Assembly: GCF_037975245.1 (NCBI RefSeq)
Contig: NC_092577.1
Coordinates: 21,512,898-21,576,897 of the forward strand
Source: Apostichopus japonicus
Lineage: Eukaryota; Echinodermata; Holothuroidea; Aspidochirotida; Stichopodidae
Direction: 5' to 3'
DNA: 64,000 nucleotides
The position numbers and the translations under genes were made by a program. The notes below the pieces were generated by a model that worked only from the letters and a program-made list of their open reading frames with translations, searched no databases and had not been told where the DNA came from. Positions 43,876 to 53,750 of this stretch are shown in pieces. The number at the start of each line of letters is the position of its first letter. Position 1 is the stretch's first letter.

Positions 43876-46104
43876 GATGTAACCAGTTTCATACTCAAAG
43901 TCAAGTAGTTAATAAAAAAGAAACATGATAGTTAATACCATTTATCTCAAAATGTTTATGGCTAATCACACAAGAGACATGTTCACACAAGATACAGGTT
44001 TGTAAACTGGTTGTAGTGTACCTGCAGGTCTGTACAATTATCACACAAGTTACTACTACACCTGGTTTATGTCACACTGCACTATTCTGAGTTCTGTATC
44101 TTTTCTAAATAATGTATGAAGACAATTAGTATTTAATCAGGGATTTCAAGAAGCTTAGCAAGTTTATAGTACAAGCATAAATAATATGGGGATAGCAATA
44201 TTGTAGCTTGATATTCTTATTTCATCTTCAAAACAACCACACAAATGTGTCAGTAGCAATTATGTACTCTCAAATATATCAGTTATTGGCAATGGATATA
44301 AATGTTCCATCATTTAAAATTCCAAAATTTAAGCAGAACATTCATGTTCATTTTACTTTAGACCAGTCGTCTCTGCAAAATAACCATGTTAAGATTAACT
44401 ACCTATGGTTACCAAGCTGGCTATGTTTCACATTATGCGACAGATTAGGATCTGGTTCTCTCATCAACATAAACCCTTTTATTCATCAACATCAGATTCT
44501 GCCATTTAAATTATGGACTTGTAGGCAACTTTGATACTTTACATAGCAAATTTGCAATTTTTAACATTTTGATGTTTGATTCTAGGGGCCATAATATAGA
44601 TGATAAAAGAACTAAACATAATACACATCATCTACTACACTAGGACATATCTACTGACCACGTTTATAGATTAGCCATATCCCCCCCAACTGACCCCCTT
44701 CAATTTTTTCAACAATAAATTGAACAAACAATTCGATCAGTTATCAAAATTCATATATATCCAGTGTCTCTAACTGGTATAAAAAGGCCTTGGGTGGCTC
44801 TAATTATGACCTCAGCTGTTAACAAGGCCAAAAATGATCATAATCATCATCTGCTCATTTGGTATAAGTCAAATTTGAATAAATTCTTGATATCAATTGC
44901 ACAGTTATCACAATTTTAAAATGTGGATGTTTGACCCCATGACTTAACTAATGTTATTGTCACCCCAAAAATCTACTGAGGCAGCATATCATGCAATCTT
45001 AAGATTGTTATTGTTAAATCTGCTTCAGCCTTCAGGAAGAGGGGTTGTTTTTCCCCTCAGACTTTTCCCCTTGCTCTTTCAACCCACTTACCAATCCCCC
45101 ACTCAGATCTGGTACTCATTACAATTTCTCTAATCAGGTTTCAAATTGCAATATTTTCAGAGGTTAGATATTTGACAGTTGTCCCCATTTGATACATGTT
45201 TACACCCCCAAGAATCTATTTTTTCTCCCGGTTGCCCCTCCCCCCCAAACTCCTTCCTGGCTTTCTTAGGCTGGTGTTGCCACTGGTGAGATACCTCATG
45301 CTTTATCCAAACATTGAACTTGGCTTTTGGACAATTTGCCAACTTTTGTACTTGAGAGGTCAAGCAGCAGTCTCCCCTTCAGATTATTATCAGCAGTGAT
45401 GAGTGATAGAATGCATGCATGGACGGACATTAAGGTTGGGAGTTAGCTATTGCAATCCAATAGTTTGACCCGCATCTGGGTGACTTTTGACTGGTATTAC
45501 TTTCTTTGGTTATTTGAATGTTTGTATCAATTTTTGACAGATCACCTATAGTATAAATATATGAACATAATTTTTATGGTGACATAATGAATTTGATACT
45601 TAACCACAGACAAGGTAAACATGACTAAATACCAAGCTCCAGTAAAAACTTATATCCTTTCCATTTTCCAGTTAATAATATAATATAGGCAATATATATA
45701 GCTCCTCCGACACAGCACCTACAGTAGACGTTTCACACACACAGGGTACTGATGACATGACTTAACTTCTTTATCCATGGAAATAGTGAGAAACAGTGGT
45801 GGCGCTACAGGGGGAGGGGTCATTTTTCCCTTGCCCTTTCAACCCCTACTCAGGTCTGGTACTCATAAAAATTCTAAACAATTTTGCTATCCAAATATTC
45901 ATAATTTTTTTTTTTTTCATTCTCTTCTAGTTCTTGCTGGACCCACTGATATCTGAACAAGTCATACAGCATTGTAAGTATCAACTGTTAAGGTGGATAT
46001 AATTGATATGTTTTTTACTACAACATTTCTGCAAAACAATACCATATTCAAACCACATATATACTAGAAAAGCAACCACAATATTGAAGCACAAAATTAA
46101 CAGG
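43876..46104. other. No supported gene
   Basis: AT-rich sequence with short C-rich clusters (45020-45110 and 45190-45260) and an AGGTCA-family fragment at about 45420-45500. The open frames have no recognisable motif. Confidence 0.45.
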
Positions 46105-47290
46105 ACTACAAATTAAAAATTTCAAAAACATGAGCATAAGAAAGGACTAGGAGATACTGAAAAGAAGCATAGAAAGTACTGAACAAAGTATAACAAAGTA
46201 CTGTAAAGTACTTGGACAAGCATAAAGGACTGAAATGTACCAAAAACGCACAAGTACTGTAAGGAACTGAAGGAAAGTACTGCAAAGTACATAAAAGGCA
46301 TAACAAAGTATTGTTGCATGCATAAAAAGTGCTACAAAATACTGAAGGACATATAGAAATTGCTGGAAAGAGCTATAAATTGCTGTAAAGCACTGAAAAG
46401 AGCGATAAATAGTGAAGTACTAAAACAGCCAAAAAACGCTACAAATTACTAACAAAGCATAATATAAAAGCACTGAAAATACTCCTTTTAAAATACTCAC
46501 CAAAACCTGGAAACTCCTCAAAATTAATGCATAAAAAGTGCTGCAAAGTACTGAGGAACATATCAGAAATGCTACAAAAATCTAGAAATTGCTGAAAAGA
46601 GCTAAAAAACATCAACAGTACAAGAACTGCTATATATTACTAACAAAGCATAATATAAAAGCACTGAAAATACTCCAAATAAAATACTCACCAAAAATAT
46701 ATGTAACAAATGCTGAAAGAGGTAAAAAATTGCTGAAAAGTGCTGAAAATTGCTGAAAATTGCTAAAGGACTGAAAAGAGCTTGAAAATTGCTGAAAAGC
46801 ACTGAAGGGAGCTGAAAATTGATGAAAATCACTGAAAGGAGCTGAAAATTCCTGTAAAAGCACTGAAAGGAGCTGAAAATTGCTGAAAATTGCTAAAGGA
46901 CTGAAAAGAGCTTGAAAATTGCTGAAAAGCACTGAAGGGAGCTGAAAATTGCTAAAGGACAGAAAAAAACTGAAATTGCTGAAAAGAGCTGAAAATTGCT
47001 GAAAAGCACTGAAAGGAGCTGAAAATTGCTGAAAAAGCACTGAAAAGAGCTGAAAAGCACTGAAAAGGGCTGAATATTGATGAAGAGCACTGAAAATTGC
47101 TGCAAAACACTGAAACGAGCTGAAAAGCATTGAAAAGAGCTGAAAATTGCTCAAAAACACTGAAAAGCACTGAAAAGAACTGAAAAGAGCTGAAAATTAG
47201 CTGAAAAGCACTTAAAAGAGCTGAAAATTGCTGAAAAGCACTGAAAATTCCTGAAAAACACTGAAAAGAGCTAACAATATCAAAAGTACT
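46105..47290. repeat. GCTGAAAATTGCTGAAAAGC minisatellite
   Basis: Degenerate 10-11 bp units (GCTGAAAATT, GCACTGAAAA, GAGCTGAAAA) run for more than a kilobase, most regular at 46730-47270 where longer units of about 40-120 bp are also repeated. The minus strand gives long FSNFQ-type open frames, which are artefacts. The array lies ~350 bp upstream of the OTU gene of Helentron copy B and may belong to that element. Confidence 0.9.
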
Positions 47291-47641
47291 AAAAAAACAA
47301 AAGAACCTCTATAACCTTCAAATAAAATACTCACCAAAAACCCGGAAAATTGATCAAAATTACTGACTACTCAACAAGTACTTTTACAGAAAGTAATTTA
47401 AAGCACTCAAAAAGCACTTAACAATATTAACTAGAATTTCACAGGGATACAAAAAGTACTTGAATTCCAAGCATTGCAATAAAAAACTTTCCAAGAAAAT
47501 TAACACACAATTTTGGTCAAGTGCTTGTGATAGATATCAAAAATCACTCTCTATATGCACTACTATCCCACAAAAACTGTTGTCCAAAAGGCACTGTTGA
47601 AACTCTTGAAACAAAAGAAACTGTAGTCCACAATATCTGTC

Positions 47642-48512
47642 ATGCCAGGAACAAAAAAATTAAGTAACAGACAGCGAAACAAGACAAGAAGAGAATCAAG
47701 GCAAAATATAACATCAAACCAAACATGCCAGTCACAACAATATGCTAATAAAACTCTCTCTGAAAAAGCAGTTGAGCAACATTCAGTTGGTCAATCGAAC
47801 ATTACTGATATTAACTTGCAAAGTATACACACTCATGACACATTTATTTTCTTCCCCCCAGATGACTTATGGCGTGATGGAAAGATTGCTATATTAAAGC
47901 AGTTAATAACAGACAATAACGAGCAAATTCATACCAGTTCTTATCCAATTTTGTATACTAATACTGCAAGACCATGTAATATTTGGAGAAAAGTAGGTGA
48001 TGGGAATTGTTTCTTTCGATCTTTGTCATTCATAATAACAAAGTCTGAAAATAATCATCGTATCCTGAGACACTTAATAGTGCAATCTCTTCTGGAATGT
48101 GACCTACCATCTACTAGTAAATCTGTTCAGGATTATATTCAAACATCCCATATGTCAGATGATTCAGTGTGGGCTACTGAAGTGGAAATAATGACTGCTG
48201 CAAAACTGTTACAAACTGACATTTATACATATGCTGTATCTGGTAGTGAATGGAAATGGCTACGATTCCCAGCATGTGGTAGTCTCTCAGAAAGAATAGA
48301 TACAAATAAACGAGCAATTTACATTCAAAACACAAATAGAAGTCACTTTGATGTTGTGTATGGACTTAGTAATACTGATCTCTGTCTAGTAGCACAGAAC
48401 CTTGAATCTGCACAACCAAAAACAACAAGAGATCGTGTACAAGAAGAACTGAACAGACAAAACTTGTGGCAACAAAATAAAGATGAACAGAAAGTGAACA
48501 ACACTAAATCAC
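47642..48512 (+). pseudogene. Helentron copy B OTU cysteine protease domain, interrupted
   Basis: From an ATG at 47642 about 290 residues are open. A basic Gln/Asn-rich N-terminus is followed by WRKVGDGNCFFRSLSF, with the catalytic Asp and Cys at residues ~118-121, and later NRSHFDVVYGL with the catalytic His near 236, the order expected for OTU peptidases. The frame then runs into the 11-bp target duplication CACTAAATCAC (48502-48512) and the nested LINE. On the far side of the LINE, after the second duplication copy (52162-52172), the same codon phase continues as SPPSSSCSNSTKRMQK, so the two halves were one gene. Its role in Helentrons is unproven; deubiquitination of host proteins is a common suggestion. 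Confidence 0.88.
48502..48512. repeat. LINE target-site duplication, left copy
   Basis: CACTAAATCAC; identical copy at 52162-52172. Confidence 0.92.
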
Positions 48513-48684
48513 TCTAAGCGACTCCGGAGGCTCGATGATCGTCGAGCCGAAACGTGCCACTGGGACGAGCTGGTACGACGAGATGGGGGAACCCTCTCTA
48601 AAAAGGTCGGCCTCAAGCGACGACTCCGACGACGATATGTCGTCTAGAGCGCGCTTGAAGCTTACAGAATCGTCGTCGGCGTAG
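48513..48684 (+). pseudogene. Tx1-like LINE ORF1, C-terminal remnant
   Basis: One frame is open from the insertion border to TAG (48682-48684) and encodes an acidic-serine tail: EPKRATGTSWYDEMGEPSLK, then SSDDSDDDMSSRARLKLTES. The position just before ORF2, with 20 bases between the stop and the ORF2 ATG, fits the C-terminus of ORF1 cut by 5' truncation during insertion. Confidence 0.65.
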
Positions 48685-48704
48685 TTTTGCCCCATTACCC
48701 TCTC

Positions 48705-51700
48705 ATGGCCCATACATTTTCAGTTGCCACTTTGAACGTCAATGGCATGAGGGATCATCGCAAGCGCAGTCGCATTTTCCAATATTGTATTTCAATGGAG
48801 GTCGACTGCGTTTGCCTGCAAGAAACACATATTTTGGAAGAAGATGTCCCTCTATGGACTTATGAGTGGGGTGGTGGGCTGCATGCTTCGTTTGGTTCGT
48901 CTTCATCCTGTGGCACTGTCATCCTCCTGTCACCTCGTCAGGCGGGTTGTGCCATTAGGGTGGAGACGGATCACGAGGGCCGATTGGTTTGCATTCTTTT
49001 CAAGTATCCACAGGGTAACATCTCCCTTTGCAATGTGTATGCTCCCAATCGGCCTTCTGCTAGACGAGAATTTTTTAACACACTGCCTTCCTTTGTTCCT
49101 GGTAGTGCTCCATGTGTCATGGTCGGAGACTTTAACTGTGTCCCAGACTCGGGTCTTGACAGACTCGGGGCTTCTGTGTCTGCTAGTCCCGACGCTGGGA
49201 TCACAGATTTGGACAGATTTATTTCGGCACACCTTTTAGCCGATGTCTGGAGGCATATGCACCCGTGTAGTACGGTGTATACGTGGGTGAGGCCTAACGG
49301 AGAAGATGCCTCCAGGATAGATCGAGTGTATGCGCCCGTAAGTTTTAAATTTTCGGGTTGCGAGACGCTCAGCTGTCCGCTCTCTGACCATGACACTGTA
49401 GTAGCACGTTTTGTTTTGCCTTCCATTTTCCCGATCGGGCGGGGCCTATGGAAGCTTAACTGTCGGATTCTTGGCGAGGCAGAGTTCCGCCAGGGTTTCG
49501 AGACCAGGTACAAAGGATGGCAAACATTGCAGCCGGCCTTTGCTTCTACATCGCAGTGGTGGGATGATGTCAAGTTGCGCATCAAACGCTACGCAATTCA
49601 GTATTGCGTGACCCGCGCACGGCGTCGAAGAGAGAAATTTTCGAAGCTGTGCGCGGAGGTGAAGTTTGGCGACCCTTCGGCAGTCATCGCTTTGCAGACT
49701 TATCTCGATGAAAGGTACCACGGTGCCCGCGTCAGGGCCCGTGTCGAAGCGGTGGAAGCCGAGGAGCGCCCTTCACTGAGGTTTTACCAGTCCGTTAGCT
49801 CATCGGCGGGTGACAGACGCGTCCCGTCTGTGCGCGCTACTGATGGGACCGTGGTCAGTGACCCTCACGGCATTGTCCGCGTATATAAAGAGTATTATTC
49901 GAGTTTGTTTACGCGTGGCAATGTCGACTTGTCGGCACAGGCTGATTTATTGAGGGGAATCTCAAAAACCGTTCCCCACGATGTCAATGATATTTTAGGG
50001 GGCGGAATAACCACTGTTGAGCTTTGGAGGGCGCTTTCGAAGATGAAGAATGGCAAGTCCCCGGGTTCGGACGGGCTTCCGAGGGAGTTCTACCGAACCT
50101 TCTGGGCAATAATAGGACCCGACATCAGAGCCGTCTTCGAAGACGCCTTCCAAAACGGACTGTTAAACCAAAGTCAACGTCTGGGCATGATTACTTTGCT
50201 GCCAAAGTCTGGGGACCCCTTGGATCCCCATAACAAGCGTCCGATCACCTTGTTAAATGTGGACTACAAGTTGCTGGCTAAGGCTTTGTGCAACCGCCTT
50301 GCACTGGCTATGCCGCATCTTGTGGGTGATCTCCAGACTTGTGCAGTGAAGGGTCATTGCATCCAGCAGAACTTGTGGTTGATGCGCGACTTGACCGACT
50401 TTGTTATTGAGCGTGATCTGCCATGTGCATTGGTGTCTCTGGACCAGCAGAAGGCTTTTGACATGGTGGATCGCGGTTTTTTAATGAATGTATTGGAGAC
50501 GTTTCGGTTGCACCCGGTTTTTCGTAAATGGATTTCTGTTTTGTATCAAGAAAGTTTCAGTTCTGTTATCGTAAATGGGTTTTGTTCGGAGGTTTTTAAC
50601 GTAGAGAGGGGGGTGCGCCAGGGGTGCCCTCTGTCTCCATTACTTTATGTTTTGTTTAGCGAGTCCCTCTCTCGTCTTTTGGAAAGGGACTCCAAACTTG
50701 TTCCATTCGTTGTGCCAGGGGGTGCCAAAGTGAAATGCGTTCAATACGCAGATGACGTAACGTGTGTTGTTTCGAGTCTGGGCTCTTTTCGTGCCCTCTC
50801 GCAGGATTTATCCATCTTTGAGAGAGCTACCGGGGCGAAGTTGAATCCGGAAAAGACAAAGGGCCTTCGCCTTGGTAGCTGGAGATACAGAGACTTACCA
50901 TTCGGTGCATCGTGGTCGGATCAGAATATCAACATTAATGGTATATGGTTCGGCTACGATGCGCCTTGTGACGTCACCTGGAACGAGAGGGCTGAGGTAT
51001 TTGAGAGCAGGCTCGAAACCTTTGGCACCCGCTGGCTTTCGATCCTAGGGAAAGTCACCGTAGTTAATCGTTTTGTTTCGCCAGAGCTTGTGAAAAGGGC
51101 GGTAATGTACCAAAAACTGGAGAAGGGTGGATTACAGGTGGTTCATCTGGGAAGTAAATTGACCTTTTTGTTATTTAAGCAGTTGTTTGTAGCGGTAACT
51201 GACCCAGGGTTGCCTTGTTCATATTTTCTACGTTTTTGGGGCGGTTTGCACCTGCGTCGATGGGTCCCGGCGCTGTTTAGCAACAGAGAACCGCATAGTA
51301 GTACTCCAAACAGGGTGGTGCGTGTCATCTGCTCCGCTCTGATTGAGTTGCCCCCTGTTGACCTGTCACAGCCGGCCCTCGTTCACAGTTCGTTGCGGGA
51401 TAAGGCCTTGAATGCAACTTTTGTCCAGGGACGTCATTCTGCCGAAGTATGGCGTTCGGTGCATTCAAGGCTGAATGGTTGCAGGCTCCGTGATCTCGCA
51501 TGGAGAGTTGCACACGGTGCCTTGGTGACCAACCTAAAAAGATATCATTGGCGATTGGGTGATGGACTGTGCCCTAGGACCGGCTGTGACAGCTTAGAGA
51601 GTACTGCTCATGTTTTTTGGCATTGTTGCTTTGTAGTAAACTTATGGGAGTGGTTCCAGACCTGGACCGACCGTGTTACGGGAGACCGTTCATGGTCGGT

Positions 51701-52001
51701 AGGGCTGGGCTTTATTTTATATGGGGTAGACCCTCCAGTTTGTTCGGTAGCTGTGTTGCACCGCATCATTTTTGTTTGCTGTATTGTAAAAAAACATATT
51801 TGGCGGAATAGATGTAATTTGGTTTTTAGGGGGAAATTTGCCAGTTGGCGGGCAGTCCTGGAGGCGGTGAAGTCCGACATTCGCCTTCAAATTGAAGGCG
51901 ATTTTCGCCGTTTATCTGGGGCTGCCTTTTTTGGACGCTGGTGTGCTGGGGAGGGGTTTTTCGTTTCGCTGCGTGCGGGTCGTCCTTTTGTAGGTTTTTG
52001 A
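48705..52001 (+). CDS. Tx1-like LINE ORF2: AP-type endonuclease and reverse transcriptase
   Basis: About 1098 codons, open throughout. Endonuclease at residues ~1-230: LNVNGMRD, QETHILEED, NVYAPN, VGDFNCVPD, RIDRVYAP and LSDHD (~227) hold the metal and catalytic residues. Reverse transcriptase at ~400-780: GKSPGSDGLPREFYR, KRPITLLNVDYKLLAKAL, SLDQQKAFDMVDR (~585, first Asp), RQGCPLSPLLY (~639) and YADDVTC (~680, paired Asp). C-terminal region has a C-x4-C-x7-H-x3-C zinc knuckle (~955). Between GKVTVVNRF and SPELVKRAVMYQ (~790) relatives usually have some 45 more residues, so a clean in-frame deletion in the thumb is likely; this is inference. The enzyme nicks DNA and copies LINE RNA at the nick. 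Without ORF1 it is probably not autonomous. Confidence 0.93.
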   Translation: MAHTFSVATLNVNGMRDHRKRSRIFQYCISMEVDCVCLQETHILEEDVPLWTYEWGGGLHASFGSSSSCGTVILLSPRQAGCAIRVETDHEGRLVCILFKYPQGNISLCNVYAPNRPSARREFFNTLPSFVPGSAPCVMVGDFNCVPDSGLDRLGASVSASPDAGITDLDRFISAHLLADVWRHMHPCSTVYTWVRPNGEDASRIDRVYAPVSFKFSGCETLSCPLSDHDTVVARFVLPSIFPIGRGLWKLNCRILGEAEFRQGFETRYKGWQTLQPAFASTSQWWDDVKLRIKRYAIQYCVTRARRRREKFSKLCAEVKFGDPSAVIALQTYLDERYHGARVRARVEAVEAEERPSLRFYQSVSSSAGDRRVPSVRATDGTVVSDPHGIVRVYKEYYSSLFTRGNVDLSAQADLLRGISKTVPHDVNDILGGGITTVELWRALSKMKNGKSPGSDGLPREFYRTFWAIIGPDIRAVFEDAFQNGLLNQSQRLGMITLLPKSGDPLDPHNKRPITLLNVDYKLLAKALCNRLALAMPHLVGDLQTCAVKGHCIQQNLWLMRDLTDFVIERDLPCALVSLDQQKAFDMVDRGFLMNVLETFRLHPVFRKWISVLYQESFSSVIVNGFCSEVFNVERGVRQGCPLSPLLYVLFSESLSRLLERDSKLVPFVVPGGAKVKCVQYADDVTCVVSSLGSFRALSQDLSIFERATGAKLNPEKTKGLRLGSWRYRDLPFGASWSDQNININGIWFGYDAPCDVTWNERAEVFESRLETFGTRWLSILGKVTVVNRFVSPELVKRAVMYQKLEKGGLQVVHLGSKLTFLLFKQLFVAVTDPGLPCSYFLRFWGGLHLRRWVPALFSNREPHSSTPNRVVRVICSALIELPPVDLSQPALVHSSLRDKALNATFVQGRHSAEVWRSVHSRLNGCRLRDLAWRVAHGALVTNLKRYHWRLGDGLCPRTGCDSLESTAHVFWHCCFVVNLWEWFQTWTDRVTGDRSWSVGLGFILYGVDPPVCSVAVLHRIIFVCCIVKKHIWRNRCNLVFRGKFASWRAVLEAVKSDIRLQIEGDFRRLSGAAFFGRWCAGEGFFVSLRAGRPFVGF

Positions 52002-52161
52002 ATGTTTGAGTGGGGGGGTTGGGCGTTTTGTCTCTGCAGGTCGGCGGGCGTATGTTTTTTTTGGCTCGCTAGACCTGAGTTTCGTTTGTCAGAATGGGAT
52101 GGTTCGGTAGTGCCGTTTGGCCGTGACGTTTTGTATCCCGCATGGCGGATCACGTAAAAAG
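52002..52161 (+). other. Tx1-like LINE 3' untranslated region
   Basis: GT-rich start, then GTCTCTGCAGGTCGGCGGGC, AGAATGGGATG, GTAGTGCCGTTTGGCCGTGA and the end GCGGATCACGTAAAAAG. The hairpin-forming CCCGCATGGCGG before the end is kept in the other copies at 34630 and 62966, which suggests that it is the signal recognised by the reverse transcriptase. Confidence 0.8.
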
Positions 52162-52172
52162 CACTAAATCAC
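52162..52172. repeat. LINE target-site duplication, right copy
   Basis: CACTAAATCAC; identical to 48502-48512. Confidence 0.92.
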
Positions 52173-52764
52173 CTCCTAGTAGTAGCTGTTCCAACAGTAC
52201 TAAACGAATGCAAAAAGTTAGAGCAACTAACAGTGCATACAGAGAACAAGAAAGGAAAAAAGACATTATTTACCAAAGAACTACAAGACAAAATAAAATG
52301 TACTGTCAAGAACAAATGCAGAAGAATATAAAAAGAATGCAAACCAAGAGGACAGATTGTGTGTACACTCAAAATGAAAAAGTACAGAACAGGAAACGAA
52401 TGAAAGACACAAGACAAAATGAGGAGTACTCTCAAAAGGAAAAAAAAAAAACATCAGTCGGATGAAAGACACAAGACAAAATGAGGAGTACTCTCAAAAT
52501 GAAAAGAAACAAAACATCAAACGGATGAAAGACACAAGACAAAATGAGGAGTACTCTCAAAATGAGAGGGAAAAAAACATCAAACGAATGAACACTCTTC
52601 GCAAAAATGACACCTACACTGTCCCAGAAAAACAAAAGAATCAACAACGAATGGCACAAGGTAGAACAGATCCACAGTTTGCAGCTAATAATCCAAGAGA
52701 ACCAGCTGTAACACTTCATCAATTCAACAATTGCAAGAAGGCTTTCTCAACTCTATTTCAGTAG
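52173..52764 (+). pseudogene. Helentron copy B Lys/Arg-rich tandem-repeat region following OTU
   Basis: Continues the OTU reading frame after the LINE. Four units of the type KRMKDTRQNEEYSQNEK begin at about 52397, 52459, 52522 and 52585. The spacings are 62, 63 and 63 bases; the 62-base step contains an A-run and causes a one-base frameshift near 52445-52462. The region is basic and helical, possibly DNA-binding. The frame then ends at TAG (52762-52764), while the next domain continues in another frame from about 52731, so there is a second one-base shift near 52735. Confidence 0.75.
52397..52645. repeat. 63-bp tandem repeat within the Helentron coding region
   Basis: Three units are nearly identical (GAAAGACACAAGACAAAATG then AGGAGTACTCTCAAAA), the fourth is diverged. 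Near identity indicates recent expansion. Confidence 0.9.
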
Positions 52765-53750
52765 GTCCAGAATATGTGTGCTGTTGTTGTGAACAGTTAT
52801 GGTATAAAGAAAGTGTCACTAGTTTTGTACAGAAAACAGCAAAATCTACTTTCAGCATTGCTTTACACAATCCTATCGACAACAAACTGTGGATTTGTAG
52901 TACCTGCAAGGAATTTATTAATTCTGATAAGATACCACCGTTAAGCCTAAACAATAACATGAAGTTTGTGACAGTTCCAAAAGAATTACAATTGCATTCT
53001 CTTGAAGAGAAATTAGTAGCTCTTCGTATACCATTTATGCAAATTAGAGAACTTCCTAGAGGACGACAATTGAATCTGAAAGGAAATGCGGTAAATGTTG
53101 CAGCTGATGTGTCAAGTACATGTAGACTATTACCACGCAGGCTAAATGAAAGCATGACTATTCCTGTCAAGTTTAAGAGAAAACTTTCTTATAAGCACTC
53201 GGTTCAAAGTGAAAATGTCAGGCCCAATAAAGTAATTGATGCTGCAAAATGGCTAGTTGCAAACAGTCAATTATACAAAGATGAAAGAGTCTCAATTGAT
53301 CAGAATTGGAATGAAACAATACAGCAGATGGATGTTGATTGGCACGAATTCATGTCACCTCTTGAAAATCAATCTGACAAAAATGACAATGCTGACTTAC
53401 CAGTAGGTGCAACTCCTTCAATTCAAAACAACAATGCAGACAATCCAGATTCAGATGATGATTGGACAGAAGCTCAAAGTGAGGACATGCAACCTACAGG
53501 TACAGATACTATGCTAACACCAGAATTTCAGGAACAAAGCCAACTTGCTTATTGCATAGCACCAGGTGAAGGAAATAGACCTATGGGCTTATTTCAAGAC
53601 AGTCTTTCTGAAATACTTGCATTTCCAACATTATTTTGTGGACAGCCAAGAAGTGACAACAAAGTTAAGGTACATTACAGCACAATATGTAAATGGGAAC
53701 TGCGTCACAAAGATTTGCCAAATCTGTCCAAAACATATTCTACAAAATAA
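52731..53750 (+). pseudogene. Helentron copy B DUF6570-like region
   Basis: About 339 residues are open. It begins GPEYVCCCCEQLWYKESV (Cys cluster), then LWICSTCKEFINSDKIP, EEKLVALRIPFMQIRELPRG, NVAADVSSTCRLLPRRL and SMTIPVKFKRKLSYK, then KVIDAAKWLVANSQLYKDE. These blocks match the conserved region found between the OTU part and Rep in large Helitron proteins (DUF6570). After an Asn/Asp-rich linker it ends with MGLFQDSLSEILAFPTLFCG and VHYSTICKWELRHKD, then leaves frame near 53715. The function of the region is unknown; the CxxC motifs suggest zinc binding. Confidence 0.8.

Larger units (their letters stand above)
48513..52161 (+). mobile_element. Tx1-like LINE, 5'-truncated, recent insertion
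   Basis: A 3.65-kb insert bounded by the exact 11-bp duplication CACTAAATCAC. It contains the last ~57 codons of ORF1 (to TAG at 48682-48684), the whole ORF2 (ATG at 48705), and a 160-bp 3' UTR ending GGATCACGTAAAAAG without a poly(A) tail. The ORF2 is free of stops and its GC content is clearly higher than that of the surrounding Helentron. Lack of decay and the perfect duplication point to recent arrival. Relatives of its 3' end are at 34500-34656 and 62966-62991. Confidence 0.92.

Noticed and set aside
43440-43908. 144-, 139- and 102-residue ORFs rich in Phe or Lys
   Set aside because: Product of the GGTCCGAAAAAA minisatellite.
46106-47170. Phe/Ser/Gln-rich 176-residue ORF on the minus strand
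   Set aside because: Product of the GCTGAAAATT minisatellite; all overlapping frames look alike.
48971-49585. 204-residue minus-strand ORF
   Set aside because: Shadow of the LINE ORF2, whose motifs fix the coding strand.
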